The position numbers and the translations under genes are program-made. From Physcomitrium patens (taxonomy: Eukaryota; Streptophyta; Bryopsida; Funariales; Funariaceae), in assembly GCF_000002425.4 (NCBI RefSeq), contig NC_037275.1, positions 6,698,011 through 6,762,010 of the forward strand: DNA of 64,000 bases. Reading direction: 5' to 3'. This document shows positions 12,743 through 24,862 of the stretch, piece after piece; the stretch's first letter is position 1, and every line of letters begins with the position of its first letter. The notes beneath the pieces were generated by a model. That model was not told the origin of the DNA. It searched no databases and worked only from the letters and a program-made list of their open reading frames with translations.

Positions 12743-14648
12743 CAGATAACACTGCTGATCTTCAGAATGACTGTGATGGGAAAGAATAAGCTGGCTGCTT
12801 ATAATTGGAGATGGATTGTTTCTCTCGGTAACTGAAGACGAAAAAGTTCCAAATCTTCTGCTTCCGAGCCCTGCCGCCGTTACAGACCAAATGTTTTTCC
12901 CAATTGTGTTCAGACTGGTCCTCTTTTTGAATGGCGTCGTGTTCAACACCGCTTCATCTAGTAGTGTCTCACAATAAATTCCTCCCTAGACAATAGTAAT
13001 CGCGGTTAATAAGTAAACATAGGAAGAATACAACCTTTTTCTTTTTCTTTTTCTGTTGAAAGGAACCTGTGACAAACTGTCCAATTAGATGCGGAAAGAA
13101 TCACGAGAATCTGAAGTACGGAACCGCATCGACGCATGTCAACATGTTCAATTCCTCTTTTTCCACAGAAGTAACATATTACCCAGAGGCCTCGCAACCT
13201 CTTGATGTGAGTCTATCAGTCGAAGATTCAAGTTTTCTCAGATTCTTGTTGTAAAATGAAAGCGGGGTGTTGCTGGTGGCCAAGGAACAAATGCTGTATG
13301 TCTGAAAGAAAACAGTGATACTAATAGTAATCATATTCATGAGAACCACTGAATGATCTTAGTTCGGGACCGCACCAAACTGAAAATCAACGGATTTATG
13401 TCTCGAGCATCACAATCCGGGAGTTAGAAGGAGCCTGGAGGCTAGAATTGCGTGACTGGAATTATGAACTCGGAGCCTGCCGTATACCTACAAATATTCG
13501 CTTCACCGGTAAAGGATCGACCCCTATGGATTATTCAAATGGCAACGTTTCATCTACAGCACTGCGAGAACAGCACAGTCCATGAATTCCAAACTACAGT
13601 GGGCTGCCGGCCTGCCACGAGCAGAGAGGGGAAAAGGACCTCATTAATCCCAATAGAGGAATGCTATAATATCGGTGGCAGATAGGAAAGATATAGATGA
13701 GGATTTTCAGTGGAGGTTTCCACCCTTTGTGCCTGCAAAGCCACCAAAGATATTGACCACATGTTCACCCATTCGATGAAAGCGGCCACAGTAAGGGAGA
13801 CAGTGCAAGCTGGGCGTAAGTCCTTTTTCCTGCTTTATTTTTTATTCTCTTAAAGTCTTCCCTCTCCCCCTCCCCCCACATGTTGGATTTCCAAACTTTA
13901 AAATTTGGTTTAGGGGATGTCTATAAATGAACCCGCATGCACCCAAAATATTTGAAGCAATCTTTTCTCTGTCGACCTTTGTCTTGCATCATTCATGGTC
14001 GATATAGACGAGCTGGTTCTTCTAGATTGTCGTTTTTCACGCTGAATCATTCTTTGGAAACAATTATTTGTTTTCTTGTCAATACTATATTTATGTGCAT
14101 GTAGATATTTGCTTCAAGTGTTGCTTTTGATAATAATGGTATTAGTTTCCTCGTACTTGTGTCCCTTCCATCATTGTGCAAACCCTAATCTGACCATAGA
14201 CTGCATGTGGTTGCGTTGTGTTTGTAGAATGAAGGTAAGATTATGGTGTTCCACACTCCAGGTGGTGGTGGCGGTGGTGCTACCCCTCAATAATGAAAGT
14301 GAGGCTCGGTTGGAACAGTGGAAGTAGTCACACTTTCAATGGACACATGGAAGAAAAAGGGGGTCCTTCAATTATCAACACCATGAAGCAATTGAAGAGA
14401 AGAGCTTCATTGTTTATTTAATGTTTCAATTGGAGACCTAACGCTCTATAGAAAGAGAAAAAGCAATGGAGAAGGTTTTTTAACCTTGTAAATTAAATTA
14501 ACATCAGTGTTTGTGTTTTTTGTATTAAAAAGTGCTTAAACCACACAACACAAGAACGTTCTATTATGGAATTACAATATTTTCCGCCTTGAGGATTGGT
14601 TGATTCATTTTGATGCTACTTTTTTAATGTAAAACCCAAAATATTCGT

Positions 14649-14652
<4 letters not shown>

Positions 14653-14682
<30 letters not shown>
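14653..14682. repeat. AT dinucleotide microsatellite
   Basis: An uninterrupted AT run of about 15 units. Confidence 0.95.
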
Positions 14683-14684
<2 letters not shown>

Positions 14685-16415
14685 ACATACATAAAGATAA
14701 ACAGATAGCTGCTAGATTGAGATTGAGCGTCAAAAGAGAATCTCACTACGCCCAGGGCTTCTCGCTCCACTTTTGAGGCTTTGTACCAGGCAGCACTCAG
14801 AGGTTCCCCATACTGGATTCTGTCCTCAGCTCAATTCAATTCATGGCCCTACTGCAGGGGGGATGCACAGACACTATATACATGGAGCTGGAGCTGGAGC
14901 TGCATTGTTCTCACTGGTGCAGCTGTTGCTGCCTTGGCCCCTTCTATCTCCCACGTTGCCTGTCCTGCCTGTCCCAGTTCTGGACACACTTCATCATTCA
15001 GTAATCTTGAGTTCAATGCAGATTCTTTTTCCATTCAATTAATCAAACAATAGACTCTTGTTGCCTATTAAGAGGTGATTCGTATTTATTGTATAAACAA
15101 GAAAACAAACGAACCGACTGTGTTTACAATTCTAATGTCTTTTTTTATTTTTTATTTTATTTAAAAAAAAACACTTAAGTATTGATTTTTTGTTGTCGAT
15201 ATTACTATTCAAAAAATCTGAGATGAGGAGGTTAGCAATGATCAAGTGAATCTAAATCTACTTGCTCATCATTTAGTTCGAACTTGCTGCATCTGAACCC
15301 TATAATAATATCAATGATAATAAGTTAAGAAAATACTATTCACAAGGACATTTAATGATGTGATAAAACAACGTTTAATCTTAAACGACACCGAATAATA
15401 AATAACTGAAACTCGTGTTTTTTTTATGTTTTTGTTTTCTGTTTCTTATTATCATTTTTATTATCTACTTTTTTAATCAACGAAACCCAAACACATTCAG
15501 AAGATGCACCTTACATTCAGAACAGATCACATTCAATCATTTGTACATTATTTACAGTGGTACAGGCCACTTTTTTAATGGTTCATTGAACAACTTTATT
15601 GCTACTAGCTAACTCCCATTGTTCACTGCATGCTTTTATTTAGTAAAGAGTTAAATTGTTGCTTGGATTATTTCTCTTTATGGTATTTTATTTTCAATTC
15701 TAGTAAACTTTATCTCTCTGAGCATGTAAGAAAAAAAAATTATGCTCCCATGATTTCTCTCCACTACAGGCTGCACCTGGTCATTAAAAATGGTCCACTT
15801 TGCTTGTTTTAAGAATGGGTCTTTGTGAACACTTGAACCCCTGAACCTTCTTGGTCAATACTTGGAGTACATTTTCTATGATAAGATTTTAATGGGGTGA
15901 TGGGCTTGATTCTCTATTCTGGGAACAAGACAACCCCAAAGAAAACTTGAAGCTGAAAACTATGCACAAAGTTTGGCACAATGAGCATATTCTTTGTGAC
16001 CCCCCAGCCCCAATGTGATACCCTATCATTCAATTACACGTCAGAGTCTGGATGACGTGTTTCAAGGGAGGGAGATAATTAGATCGAAAAAACTAAGAAA
16101 AATAAAATAATTTCGTCTGTATTCCATTGCATAAGATATAAAATCCTTCTACCTAAACTTAATAAACAAATCACTGCATGGTGTGATGTCTGAAAGATAG
16201 GCATGTGTTTGAAAAATTCATGTAATCATGGAGGTTCATCCTGAGTTTGTGTGTAATAAATAAATAACAAAATATGAGGTTGGAAGGGCACAAGGAACTG
16301 GGACTGTAAATTTACTTAACGTGGCTATTAGACAGAAAAAGGCGATGGAAGTAAAAGAGGTTCACCCAAACCGTTTAATGTTTTTCATATTCTTATAAAA
16401 TGATCTCTTCAACAG

Positions 16416-16448
16416 AAAAAAAAGAAAAAAAGAAAAAAAGAAAAAAAA
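16416..16448. repeat. A-rich simple repeat
   Basis: Runs of seven to eight A separated by single G, about four periods. Confidence 0.9.
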
Positions 16449-16858
16449 CTCGTTTGGAAGAATCAAGCAACTTGGAAGCTTAACTTGGTCAGCGTGAGAT
16501 CTGCGAGCTTGAGCTTGACACAAGTTCTATGTACTGATAAGACGCCATTCGCATCGAAGAGCTGTCAGGAATCTAAACATGAGGAGACATTGTGATCATC
16601 GGTCGTCCTCGCCAACTAGCTTCTCCTGTTTGCTTCCAGATGAAAACACATGAAACCCTTCGAATACACAACACTCCTTTTGTGTTGAATTCCAGCGATT
16701 CCGCAGGTAATGCCAAACAGAATTACGAATCCATATACAACACATGTACAGACAAAAATGTTACAGAATGGAGATGAGGTGGAAAAGGGAAGCAGGGTAA
16801 TCGATAGGAAGCCAAGGAGATAAACAGAAAACAACAAATAGATCCATGCACACACACT

Positions 16859-16859
<1 letters not shown>

Positions 16860-16890
<31 letters not shown>
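16860..16890. repeat. Poly(A) run of 31
   Basis: A homopolymer of 31 A on the plus strand. It is followed directly by G+C-richer sequence (CTGCAGGAAGCGG), not by a retroposed gene end that I can identify. Confidence 0.95.
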
Positions 16891-16892
<2 letters not shown>

Positions 16893-16934
16893 GCAGGAAG
16901 CGGAGAATGGGGGGATGGGGCATGAAAGGAATAG

Positions 16935-17381
16935 TCACGAAGAGGAGGGGAGGAAGAGCGGGCACCGGAGTCCGGCGATGGATGGGACGAGTGGCGGAGC
17001 GGGCCTGCATAGATCTAACAAGATTATTATATGACAAGGGAAACAATCCCTCCCGCTCCTTACCACCTGTAATAGATCCTGGCCATCTTTAGTGACTAGG
17101 CCGAAAGTCCAGCCCGCCTGTTGGCGGAAAAGAGCGGACAAAGCCCCGAGAGAGGGACCTTTGGAAGCAACACAGATAGATCCATTCATCCCAGGACCAG
17201 GCTTTACCCGAAAATACCATCCCTGCGATGTGGAATAGAGCGAACAAAGTAAACACTGGTGCAGGAGAATCGACCAGTAAGTAGACAAATTCGAGCGGGG
17301 CTCGCGGGGCGGTCTCGAAGGGTTTAGATATTGAGAAGAGGGCGGCTGGGGGTTGTGGACGCAAAGTGTTTGCTGGTGCAC
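16935..17381 (-). CDS. Hypothetical orphan locus with two overlapping minus-strand frames
   Basis: Two overlapping frames lie here: a 148-codon frame (16935-17381) and a 91-codon frame (17089-17364, ATG start). Composition is about 52 percent GC, against 35-40 percent in the sequence around it. The 91-residue product has one hydrophobic stretch (residues about 33-54, PAPVFTLFALFHIAGMVF). In the other frame, a segment could be an exon bounded by an AG near 17226 and a CAG/GT near 17075. I recognise neither product and see no domain. It could be a lineage-specific gene, an untranslated first exon, or a GC-rich promoter region with chance frames. Confidence 0.2.
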   Translation of the reverse strand: MHQQTLCVHNPQPPSSQYLNPSRPPREPRSNLSTYWSILLHQCLLCSLYSTSQGWYFRVKPGPGMNGSICVASKGPSLGALSALFRQQAGWTFGLVTKDGQDLLQVVRSGRDCFPCHIIILLDLCRPAPPLVPSIAGLRCPLFLPSSS

Positions 17382-17399
17382 TGAAGGGTGGCCAGTGTT

Positions 17400-19603
17400 A
17401 GATTTTCACCGGATCGGAGCTTCGGGGTCACCACAGCGTCAACCCATCAAGGAGGAGCGCGAGCCGGCGAGTGTGGTGAACTCTGACGTTGTCGGAAACT
17501 CTTTTTGACGTGTCGAGAGCCCAACGATTCGCCCAAGCCCAGAAAAAGCGGAAGCATGTAAATCTCGGTTGACGATTGGATGCTAGGTAGGAGAGGAATC
17601 TGTTTCGAGCCGGCGTTCCAGTTCTGTTCTCACATTTTTGTCGTTCAAGTGATGGGGATGTGAGCTAACACTTTCGTGTGGTTGTCTAGGATACTGGTGT
17701 GCGGCAGAGGTGGTCTGATTTTTGCTCTTTCTCGCTCTAGTGCGTGCAGGTTAACAGCAAAGGTTAGTAGCTCTTCGAGATCGATCGGTGGGTGTCAGAG
17801 GGTTTGGGTCGGAGAGGTAGGAACCAGTGAATGGTGAGTGTCGGGGGTCTGTGCTGGAGGTTGCAAGCACTACATCGCGGTGTAGTTCACCAGTTGTTGG
17901 CTTGTTGACCTCCGCCAGTGCTTCAGTTCATTCTGATGCTGCGGGAGTGAAAGCACTAGAGTAGTAATTGACCTCGTTACCTTCGCTGCCGTCTTCACTA
18001 CGAGGGCTGCATACCTGTGTGCACCTCTCAATCACGAGGTCGTTGCTTAGAAAACCCGCAAAATTTTATTGACAAGTCTTCGGTAGCCTTTCCCTTGTCT
18101 TGTGTCCGTAAGCACCAGCCAGCTTTAGCCCTGCACTCGTTGTGATGACCTCCAGATCTTTCTCATTACAGAAAGACTCGTCTCCGCGCCGTCCATTGTG
18201 ACCCACTAGAGTGCCGTGATCCGTAACTCGGGATGTTTTCGGGGAAATTTTAAAAGGAACAGAAGAGATTTGAGTAACTCTTTCTGCTACTTCCACCGTG
18301 GCTTCCAATTCCAGCAAATTGGAATTTCAGGGAGATGAGAAATCAAGTCTGTTGTTATTCCGGGATTCAAGTTACTAGTGTGTAGCATTTGAAGGCTTTT
18401 AGGCTACACCATCCGCTTCGTACAGTCAATTGTAGCTGAAATGGAAGTTGCAGCTGTGATCGTGCGGGGACACTGCGACAGTTTCAATGCATGGTCCCTG
18501 CTTCGAATGATCCCCCTCCGTTGTGCTCTCGTTTCTCTACAGGATTAAGTCACAGCTGCAGTATTTGATGTGGCTTTAGGTGCGTATGATGACTAGAATC
18601 ATGATCCAAGCTCCCTCTCAAAGGAGCTTTGGACATTCGTCGGCATAGAGCGGTTTCGTTGAGGTGCGGAGTGTGGTAACATGTTCCGCATTCACTGCTG
18701 GTGTTTCTAATCGAGCCTTTAGCTTGATGTTCCACTCACTTTTGAGTGGCGTACGATGGAGCAGCTGTTCTCCTGTGCTTCCAATCCTACAGAGCGCGTA
18801 GGTCTTCCGGAAAGTTCGTATACGTTAGTTCGACTCGTGATGCCTTAGTCAATGGTCCTTGTTGGTAGGATGAATTTTTCTGGTTATCGTCTCTCTCTTC
18901 GGTGATGTTTCAGCCGCAACTGACAGTCTCGACGCATGTTTTGCAGTTTCCCGGCAAGGTTAATAAAGACCGCAGATCCTTGTGTCCACTGATAAAGCGA
19001 TTGGCGGGCATTTTGGTGAGTCTAAGAGCTCCTGGAGTGTCTTCATGATTTATGGGCTATCAGTCGATTTGAACAACTCCAGTATACGACATGACCACGC
19101 CTATGAATTTAAACTGTGAAGCATCGTAATGAGTATGCATCAGAAGATTGGACTTACAGGTGAACCTCCCTACAAAACAGGGTGTCAAATTGTTGGCTTT
19201 GGGCAATGCGCCGCATTTCGTCCACCAAAGCAGTCATCTTTGGGAGCGATCACATAGTTATCCAGACCACTTCGTTGCCATTAAAGTTTCGACTGTGTTC
19301 TGAGAATGGGAAATATTATTTGTATTGACAGCTTACAGCTTTTTCTATTATGAGCATCGTATACCCCCTGCCGCACTCCAAAAGTAGATCACATTCACAT
19401 TTGTAGTGCACAAGAACCCACTAGGCCACCCCTACAATTCAACTCAAAGTGGTCTGTAGTTTACTACTTTTATTTCTCTTTTTGTTTGTTGTTTAGTATC
19501 TCTTACCGATCCATTCCAAAATGGACTATCTGACTATTAGTTTAACATCTTTATCCATCTTCTCTTAGTTCCTTTATTTCGAGAGTTTTTGTGCGGTGAA
19601 GTG
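17400..19603 (+). promoter_or_regulatory. Probable promoter and leader region of the ALOG gene
   Basis: This is about 2.2 kb of moderately G+C-rich sequence upstream of the ALOG start, with no supported coding frame. Pyrimidine tracts followed by AG (for example near 17750 and 19497) would allow a spliced leader, which is common for regulators of this kind, but no TATA box or transcription start can be fixed by eye. Short minus-strand frames (18066-18317, 18550-18735) look like chance. Confidence 0.35.
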
Positions 19604-20647
19604 ATGTTTAGCGAGGATCCAACAATTTCTGTGGCATCTCTGCAGCTTTTCAAGGCTCAAAGCGGTGCAGCGTCGTGTGCGGAGAACAGAAACTGTGTCA
19701 GACCAACAGGCTATGTTGTGTCCCAACTCTTCTGTAGAAGAAATTCCTCGCTGAGCCAGTATCTTTGGATGACGAGTAACTTTCGCAACGCCGAGTTCCG
19801 GAACATTCTGAACCCAACGGCGTCAACTATCCACCCTGGGAACTACAGTAGGCCAGGCGAGCCTCAATTCGTGCGAGAGGATCATTTCATAAGTCCTCTG
19901 CACAGGGATTCAAAGCCCGTCACAATTAGAGAAAACCACGATTTTTCAAGCCGGATACAGTCCCTTATGAGTGGGGAAGTTGCCTTAGGCAACTTGCAGG
20001 ATGCACATGGCGGAGGGGTCCCATCGACACTCATGGGATCACCCCGTCTTGTTCCAAACGGCGTCATCCCGCAGGGCATGCAGGTAGACGCCCAGCACGA
20101 CCAGAATTCACGAGCTCCGAGCCGATACGAGGCGCAGAAGCGGCGAGACTGGAACACCTTCGGACAGTACCTTCGCAACCATCGTCCACCCTTGGCGCTG
20201 GCACGGTGCACAGGGGTCCATGTGTTAGAGTTCGTGCACTACCTCGACCAATTTGGCAAGACGAAGGTTCATGTCCCGTCCTGTCCTTTCTTTGGGTTGC
20301 CGCACCCCCCGCACCCCTGTCCATGCCCGCTGCGGCAAGCTTGGGGCTCCCTCGATGCACTCATCGGTAGACTACGTGCAGCGTTCGAGGAAAATGGGGG
20401 CAAACCTGAGAGTAACCCGTTCGGAGCACGCCAAGTGCGTCTGTATTTGCGCGAGGTACGCGAGATGCAGGCCAAAGCGAGAGGGATCGCCTACGAGAAG
20501 AAGAAGCGGAAGCGAATGCCGAATGCGGGCTCTGGAGGCTCTCAGGGCGGGGTGAACGGTATGAATGGGGTGAATGGTATGAACCTGAGCAACGGCGTCG
20601 GCGGTATGACTAACGGCAATGTTCATGCCATGCCGGCGCAGCAATGA
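19604..20647 (+). CDS. LSH: ALOG-domain (LIGHT-DEPENDENT SHORT HYPOCOTYLS-type) nuclear protein
   Basis: Single-exon gene, 347 residues from the first ATG. ALOG proteins are plant-specific DNA-binding regulators of meristem fate and organ boundaries. The ALOG domain spans about residues 173-305, beginning [20 protein letters not shown]. It contains the four-helix core interrupted by a zinc-ribbon insert (about 223-245), whose likely ligands are H223, C227, C239 and C241. It ends in a basic nuclear signal, KKKRKR (299-304). The C-tail is low complexity (GVNGMN repeats). Angiosperm members are usually about 180-250 residues, so the roughly 170-residue N-terminal part is long. An alternative start is M56 at 19769. 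An in-frame TTG start five codons upstream is not credible in a plant. No intron is needed, as in many ALOG genes. AATAAA at 21159-21164 could serve 3' processing. Confidence 0.95.
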   Translation: MFSEDPTISVASLQLFKAQSGAASCAENRNCVRPTGYVVSQLFCRRNSSLSQYLWMTSNFRNAEFRNILNPTASTIHPGNYSRPGEPQFVREDHFISPLHRDSKPVTIRENHDFSSRIQSLMSGEVALGNLQDAHGGGVPSTLMGSPRLVPNGVIPQGMQVDAQHDQNSRAPSRYEAQKRRDWNTFGQYLRNHRPPLALARCTGVHVLEFVHYLDQFGKTKVHVPSCPFFGLPHPPHPCPCPLRQAWGSLDALIGRLRAAFEENGGKPESNPFGARQVRLYLREVREMQAKARGIAYEKKKRKRMPNAGSGGSQGGVNGMNGVNGMNLSNGVGGMTNGNVHAMPAQQ

Positions 20648-21540
20648 GCGAACTGTTTGAACAGACGTCACAGTCCCGTCACAGTTTTGGTCGAAACAGA
20701 TTATATACAACGACACCACTGAAGTTCTGGTGTCTCCCTCTACAAAAGGTGATTCTATTTTCGTCACGACGACGACGACGATGGTTTTCGGAGCTACTGC
20801 AGTAACACGGCGAAAGCAGATTCTTCTTTGTATATAGATCCTTTTAGATCTTCACTCTCCTCTTCAGAGAATCTGTAGATATTCTCTTCATGTCCTCCGA
20901 TCCACATATAAGGTCCACCATTCCTAGTTACATGTTTACAGGAAGATTAACAACCGCCGTCAGGTCCGTCGATCTGTACAGGTTCCACAAGGTATAGATG
21001 TAGACATCTTCTTTACTCTCTCCATCCCCCCTGGTTCTTCTTCCGGTTCCCTAGACTCACCCTATTCGCCTTCATCAGTTTTGCAAAGAAATTGGGGCAA
21101 TCTGTTTCTAGCTTTTTTCGCTGCGGCCGACTCCGAGGCTTTTCTCTTGTGGAATTGGAATAAATACTGAAGGTACCTCGGGGACGGTGGCTCCAGGAAC
21201 ATAATGTAGTGTATCTAGATAGTACTCCTGGTGTATGGGAATAGTCAGACGAGTTGCCTCAATTTCGTAGGAGCCTCTTCGTCCAGAGGAGCTTTAAGGA
21301 GCTCGCTTGTAAAATTTCCGCTATCTAAGACCATTTCTTCGTCTCCTTCAACATTCTTTCTTTTTCATGATCTATCTATCCTTTGTGAACCTTCGCATGC
21401 TGATTCCTAAGTATATATCCTGGTTTTAGTGTTCTAAGATTCATAATTTTTTACTTTCTTGTCATGCTTGTGTGCACGTCTGGCAATGTTCTTGTCTCTC
21501 TCCTTTGATAGCACATACTGTCCTCGCACGTGATTCAACT
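20648..21540 (+). other. Likely 3' UTR and downstream flank of the ALOG gene
   Basis: No coding frame. A short GAC triplet run follows the stop codon (about 20767-20780). A canonical AATAAA hexamer lies at 21159-21164, about 510 bases after the stop. The remaining bases are pyrimidine-rich with nothing recognisable. Confidence 0.5.
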
Positions 21541-21549
21541 TTTAATGCC

Positions 21550-21813
21550 CTAACTTGTCGATGCGGGAGGCAGTGGATCCAAGATAGTACAGCCAAGACA
21601 CGCCGCAAGGGTTTCAATGCGTAGTACGTGGAAGAGAAGGTGTAAGATCTTATCAGTTTCCATGTCCTCGCAAATTTGCATCAGCTCAACAATAGGTACT
21701 GGGCGGTTGACTTCTTCTACATATCCTCTTCCAGACATTCGATCCGACCACTTCGTGTCAAGTCGGCTTAGTGCAGATGCGTCGATGGTCTTGAACGTGT
21801 TATTCGTCCCCAC
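21550..21813 (-). CDS. Hypothetical 87-residue orphan frame
   Basis: Minus-strand frame with a balanced, coding-like composition (Asp/Glu/Leu/Ile helices such as PVPIVELMQICEDMETDKIL) and no low-complexity bias. The residue at the start is encoded by a non-ATG codon, so if it is real this is an exon of a spliced transcript, not a complete gene. I do not recognise the sequence and can see no domain, signal peptide or membrane segment. It may be a captured or decayed gene fragment. Confidence 0.25.
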   Translation of the reverse strand: MGTNNTFKTIDASALSRLDTKWSDRMSGRGYVEEVNRPVPIVELMQICEDMETDKILHLLFHVLRIETLAACLGCTILDPLPPASTS

Positions 21814-21835
21814 TATTTGCAGTGATCCGGTTTAG

Positions 21836-24535
21836 TTTCTCACGGTCAAGATCGATCAAAACCCGTTTGAGCGGAAAGAATTGATTGGCATCAACCGCCA
21901 TTGTGAAATAACCCACTTACGGTAAATCGAATGGATACACACACACTACTGTTGCCATAGCTAGCAAGGCAAGCAGAAGACAAGTCAGCTCTCCTTTTTC
22001 CACAGCACTCGTTTGGATCCGCCGGCCTACAGTGCCTGTCTGAACGCAGCCTGCCGCACACATCGCCAACTATGACACACACAACGCCGCGCAGTGCATA
22101 TCTTGGACCGCCCTCGCCATATACTTCGGTTCCAGCCACCTCAGCCTCTCGCTTGTCCTGTCTCCCCAATTCGCCTCAAACTAATCTCCACTTTTTCTTT
22201 CGTTGTTTCATCCCCTTCATCCCTCTTCTGCTTTCGGTTCTATTTTTCTTTATATTGTTTCCCCCACATCCCTCCACTCACTTAAAACCACAGTCGGGTC
22301 AGCCCAAAACTAATTTAAATCTTACAGATGGAGACGTCCATGCTCCAACCTGAAGATGATATTATAATGAATGCACTGAACCCAGTTACGGCACTGCAGA
22401 GAAGAAAATCTACCCCTTGGATGCGATGTGGGGCAAAAATAAAGGATTCCGACCACTCATGTAATTGAGCTCAAATCATAATTAGTCTCCTAGTAGATCA
22501 CCAACGATGGAACCAGGATTGGCTCAGCAGAGTCCCAGACAACACAACCCAGAAATATCATTAAATCACAAAGAGAAAGTAGCACAAAGAGCGCAATTGG
22601 GATCTTGATAGGCTCAAGCCAAACTCTTGTCGAATTAATCCACGGAAAAACTAAATTAGAATAAAGGGGGAGGGGAGTTTCGACCACTCCCAGCCACTCA
22701 CCAAACCGTCCTGATTCTCTGGATTATCATCTCCAGCGCAGAATCCACAGCGCTCCCCCCAATGCCAACCCTCCATCATCACTCACATCATCTCGTGATT
22801 CTACCACTCACTGTTCAATCGAATCTCCACAATCTCTGCTGAGCAATTGAGGAGCCCCGCGATTGAAAATGGTAGCAATAATCCCCCGTCGCCGCAAGGT
22901 GTTCTTTTCTCATTTTCTACCCTCTCCGCGGCCCCGGATCGAGGACAGTCCACTGCCCGTCGGCTCTTTAGCCAGTAGATACTCATCATGACACCCTGGC
23001 TGCTCTATGTTTACTGATTTGCGCGTCATTGTGACCGCAGCAACCGTTCACCCCGAAGGAGAATTAGTAAATCACAAAACTCAATTAGCAAATCACCTCA
23101 CGGTAAAGTAATACGGTATGTTCCCCCGTCCCCCGCTCACCCGCTTCCATTTCAACACGCGTACCAGCAAATATAGACCGACGCTATTCGAGGGCTGCTC
23201 GAGACTTGCTGGCCAATGGGCAACTTGAATAGTGGGTGACTAAGTGCCACTTCATCAGCTATAATTAGATTTTTGTTTTTTTGGAAACCTCCTCATTTAT
23301 ATATTCCACTTGTAGACAAATATCTGCTCAACCATTCAATGTACGAAAATTTAAATCCCTGCTTCAATTTAAGTCCAAGAAAGTGCATCACCGGCTGATA
23401 TTACATACACTCTAACTCACAGACACAAAAAAATTATATTATATATTTGCGTGTGTGTGGTTATTATGGGTGTGTTTGTAAGAGTGTTCAGTCTAGAACC
23501 TCCAGATCATCAGCCATTTCCATGTCTCCTCCTCAAAGATGTCATTATTAGGGATCAGATTCATGGAAAATATATTGAAATGACAGTGGCCCACTTGTGC
23601 TGATAGATTAAAGATACGATGTGAAAGAATAGCTATCCTGCCTTCTAATGTTGCCAAAAGAAACAATATATTGTTATTTTTTGTTTATTCTATTGTCAAC
23701 TATAAGCTAGGCTTCCCCGCGTGCGGTGAAAAAGCCTTCCGTCCGTCAGTCAGAGCGGATCGCGACTGAGCATGCATCTCTCTCCCAGCTTCCTCGTCAC
23801 TGGGTCCCAGCATATTCGTTCTGTTGACTCTTGCAATCCCAGCGCACGAAGCGTTCCCACATTCACAAACGTTCGGCGAGAACGACGACGAAGCTCTCGT
23901 AACCCAGTTTATTTCGCCCGTAATCCCCGCCTAGGATCCCGCCACGCTTTCCGCCCCCACGCTGTTGGATGCCGCATCGTCACATACGGTAAAATCCTTG
24001 ACGTCAAGAGGATGACGATGCAAAGCAAGCTGGAGCTCTTTCCACTGGAAAACGCTGGTGTTTGGTTTCCCCGAATCAGTTTTATATGATTTCTGAGAGT
24101 GGAAAATCTCGGTTGGGGCATTTTTAGTGGTTGTAGTGTCTGTAGGGCGATGCCCCGATATCGAGGGCTTTTGATAGCATCGGGCCCCAGCTTCGGATTC
24201 TTGACTTCCAAGGCTCCTTAAATTAGGCGCGTAGTAGGGAACATGGCTAGTGCCGGATCCCCCCTCCCCCCAAAAGTTTGTCGCCGCGGCTGCCGCTGCT
24301 GCTCCTCCTCCTTCTGGTGGGGATGCTTGTGATGCCTGGATTGGTTCAGCAGCTGTGGGGTGCGACCAGTGTCCACGCACACACTCACACGCATTCGTTC
24401 ACTCACTGACACTCTCACACCCAACTCCTGTTGGATGCGAATAGAGCACGGATGTGGAAACGGTGAGACCTCCGCGCAGCGCGAACCTCCGCTTTCGATC
24501 GAGTCGCGTCTCGGAACCTCTTAGCTTTGAGTTTC
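21836..24535. other. Stretch without a recognised gene
   Basis: Mixed composition. A pyrimidine-rich tract covers 22180-22290. A G+C-richer island lies at about 23720-24520, with overlapping frames on both strands (for example a 149-codon minus frame at 23931-24380 containing an alanine run). Overlap on both strands and low-complexity runs argue that these frames follow from composition, not from a gene. It could be a promoter-like island. No domain was recognised. Confidence 0.5.
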
Positions 24536-24550
24536 TGTGTGTAATGTGCA

Positions 24551-24690
24551 TATGAATGGATGAATATATGAGAATGAATGAAGTTTGTGGATGGAATGTT
24601 GATTGGTGCGTGGATGGTTGTCTGTTTGGATGTTAATTGGTGCGTGGATGAATGTAATTTTGATATATGGATGGATGGGTGCATTGCGTC
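24551..24690. repeat. GATG-rich degenerate minisatellite
   Basis: Degenerate GGATGGAT/GAATGAAT units include a longer direct repeat of about 22 bp (24595-24616 and 24629-24650, core ATTGGTGCGTGGATG). Confidence 0.85.
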
Positions 24691-24804
24691 GATGGATGGA
24701 GTCTTTTACTGACTGAAAAGAAGGGAAGATTAATTGAACATGATAACAAACATAAAACTCAAGGCCCTCATTTAATACTTGAGCTAACTTGTGTATATGT
24801 TTAG

Positions 24805-24805
<1 letters not shown>

Positions 24806-24860
<55 letters not shown>
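24806..24860. repeat. Compound AT/GT microsatellite
   Basis: An AT run (about 24806-24832) passes directly into a GT run (about 24833-24860). AT/GT compounds of this kind can adopt cruciform or Z-DNA structure. Translated frames spanning it are artefacts. Confidence 0.95.

Positions 24861-24862
<2 letters not shown>

Larger units (their letters stand above)
8070..16845. other. Long stretch without a recognised gene
   Basis: I find no open frame with recognisable domains and no convincing exon series. Frames beginning with ATG are short (under about 100 codons) and unsupported. Base composition is near 40-45 percent GC to about 14 kb, then more AT-rich. Contents that can be named are a 17-bp minisatellite (8384-8434), a TCG run (12723-12742), an AT microsatellite (14653-14682) and an A-rich run (16416-16448). 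A minus-strand exon-like patch at about 8435-8600, bounded by AG and with coding-like composition, could be a captured gene fragment, but I cannot name it. Confidence 0.6.

Noticed and set aside
17190-17212. miR166-like sequence (GGACCAGGCTT)
   Set aside because: Only about 11 bases match the microRNA, the 3' part differs, and no star strand or foldback is present nearby.
19882-20767. Minus-strand and second plus-strand frames across the ALOG gene
   Set aside because: Shadows of the G+C-rich ALOG coding sequence; no domain.
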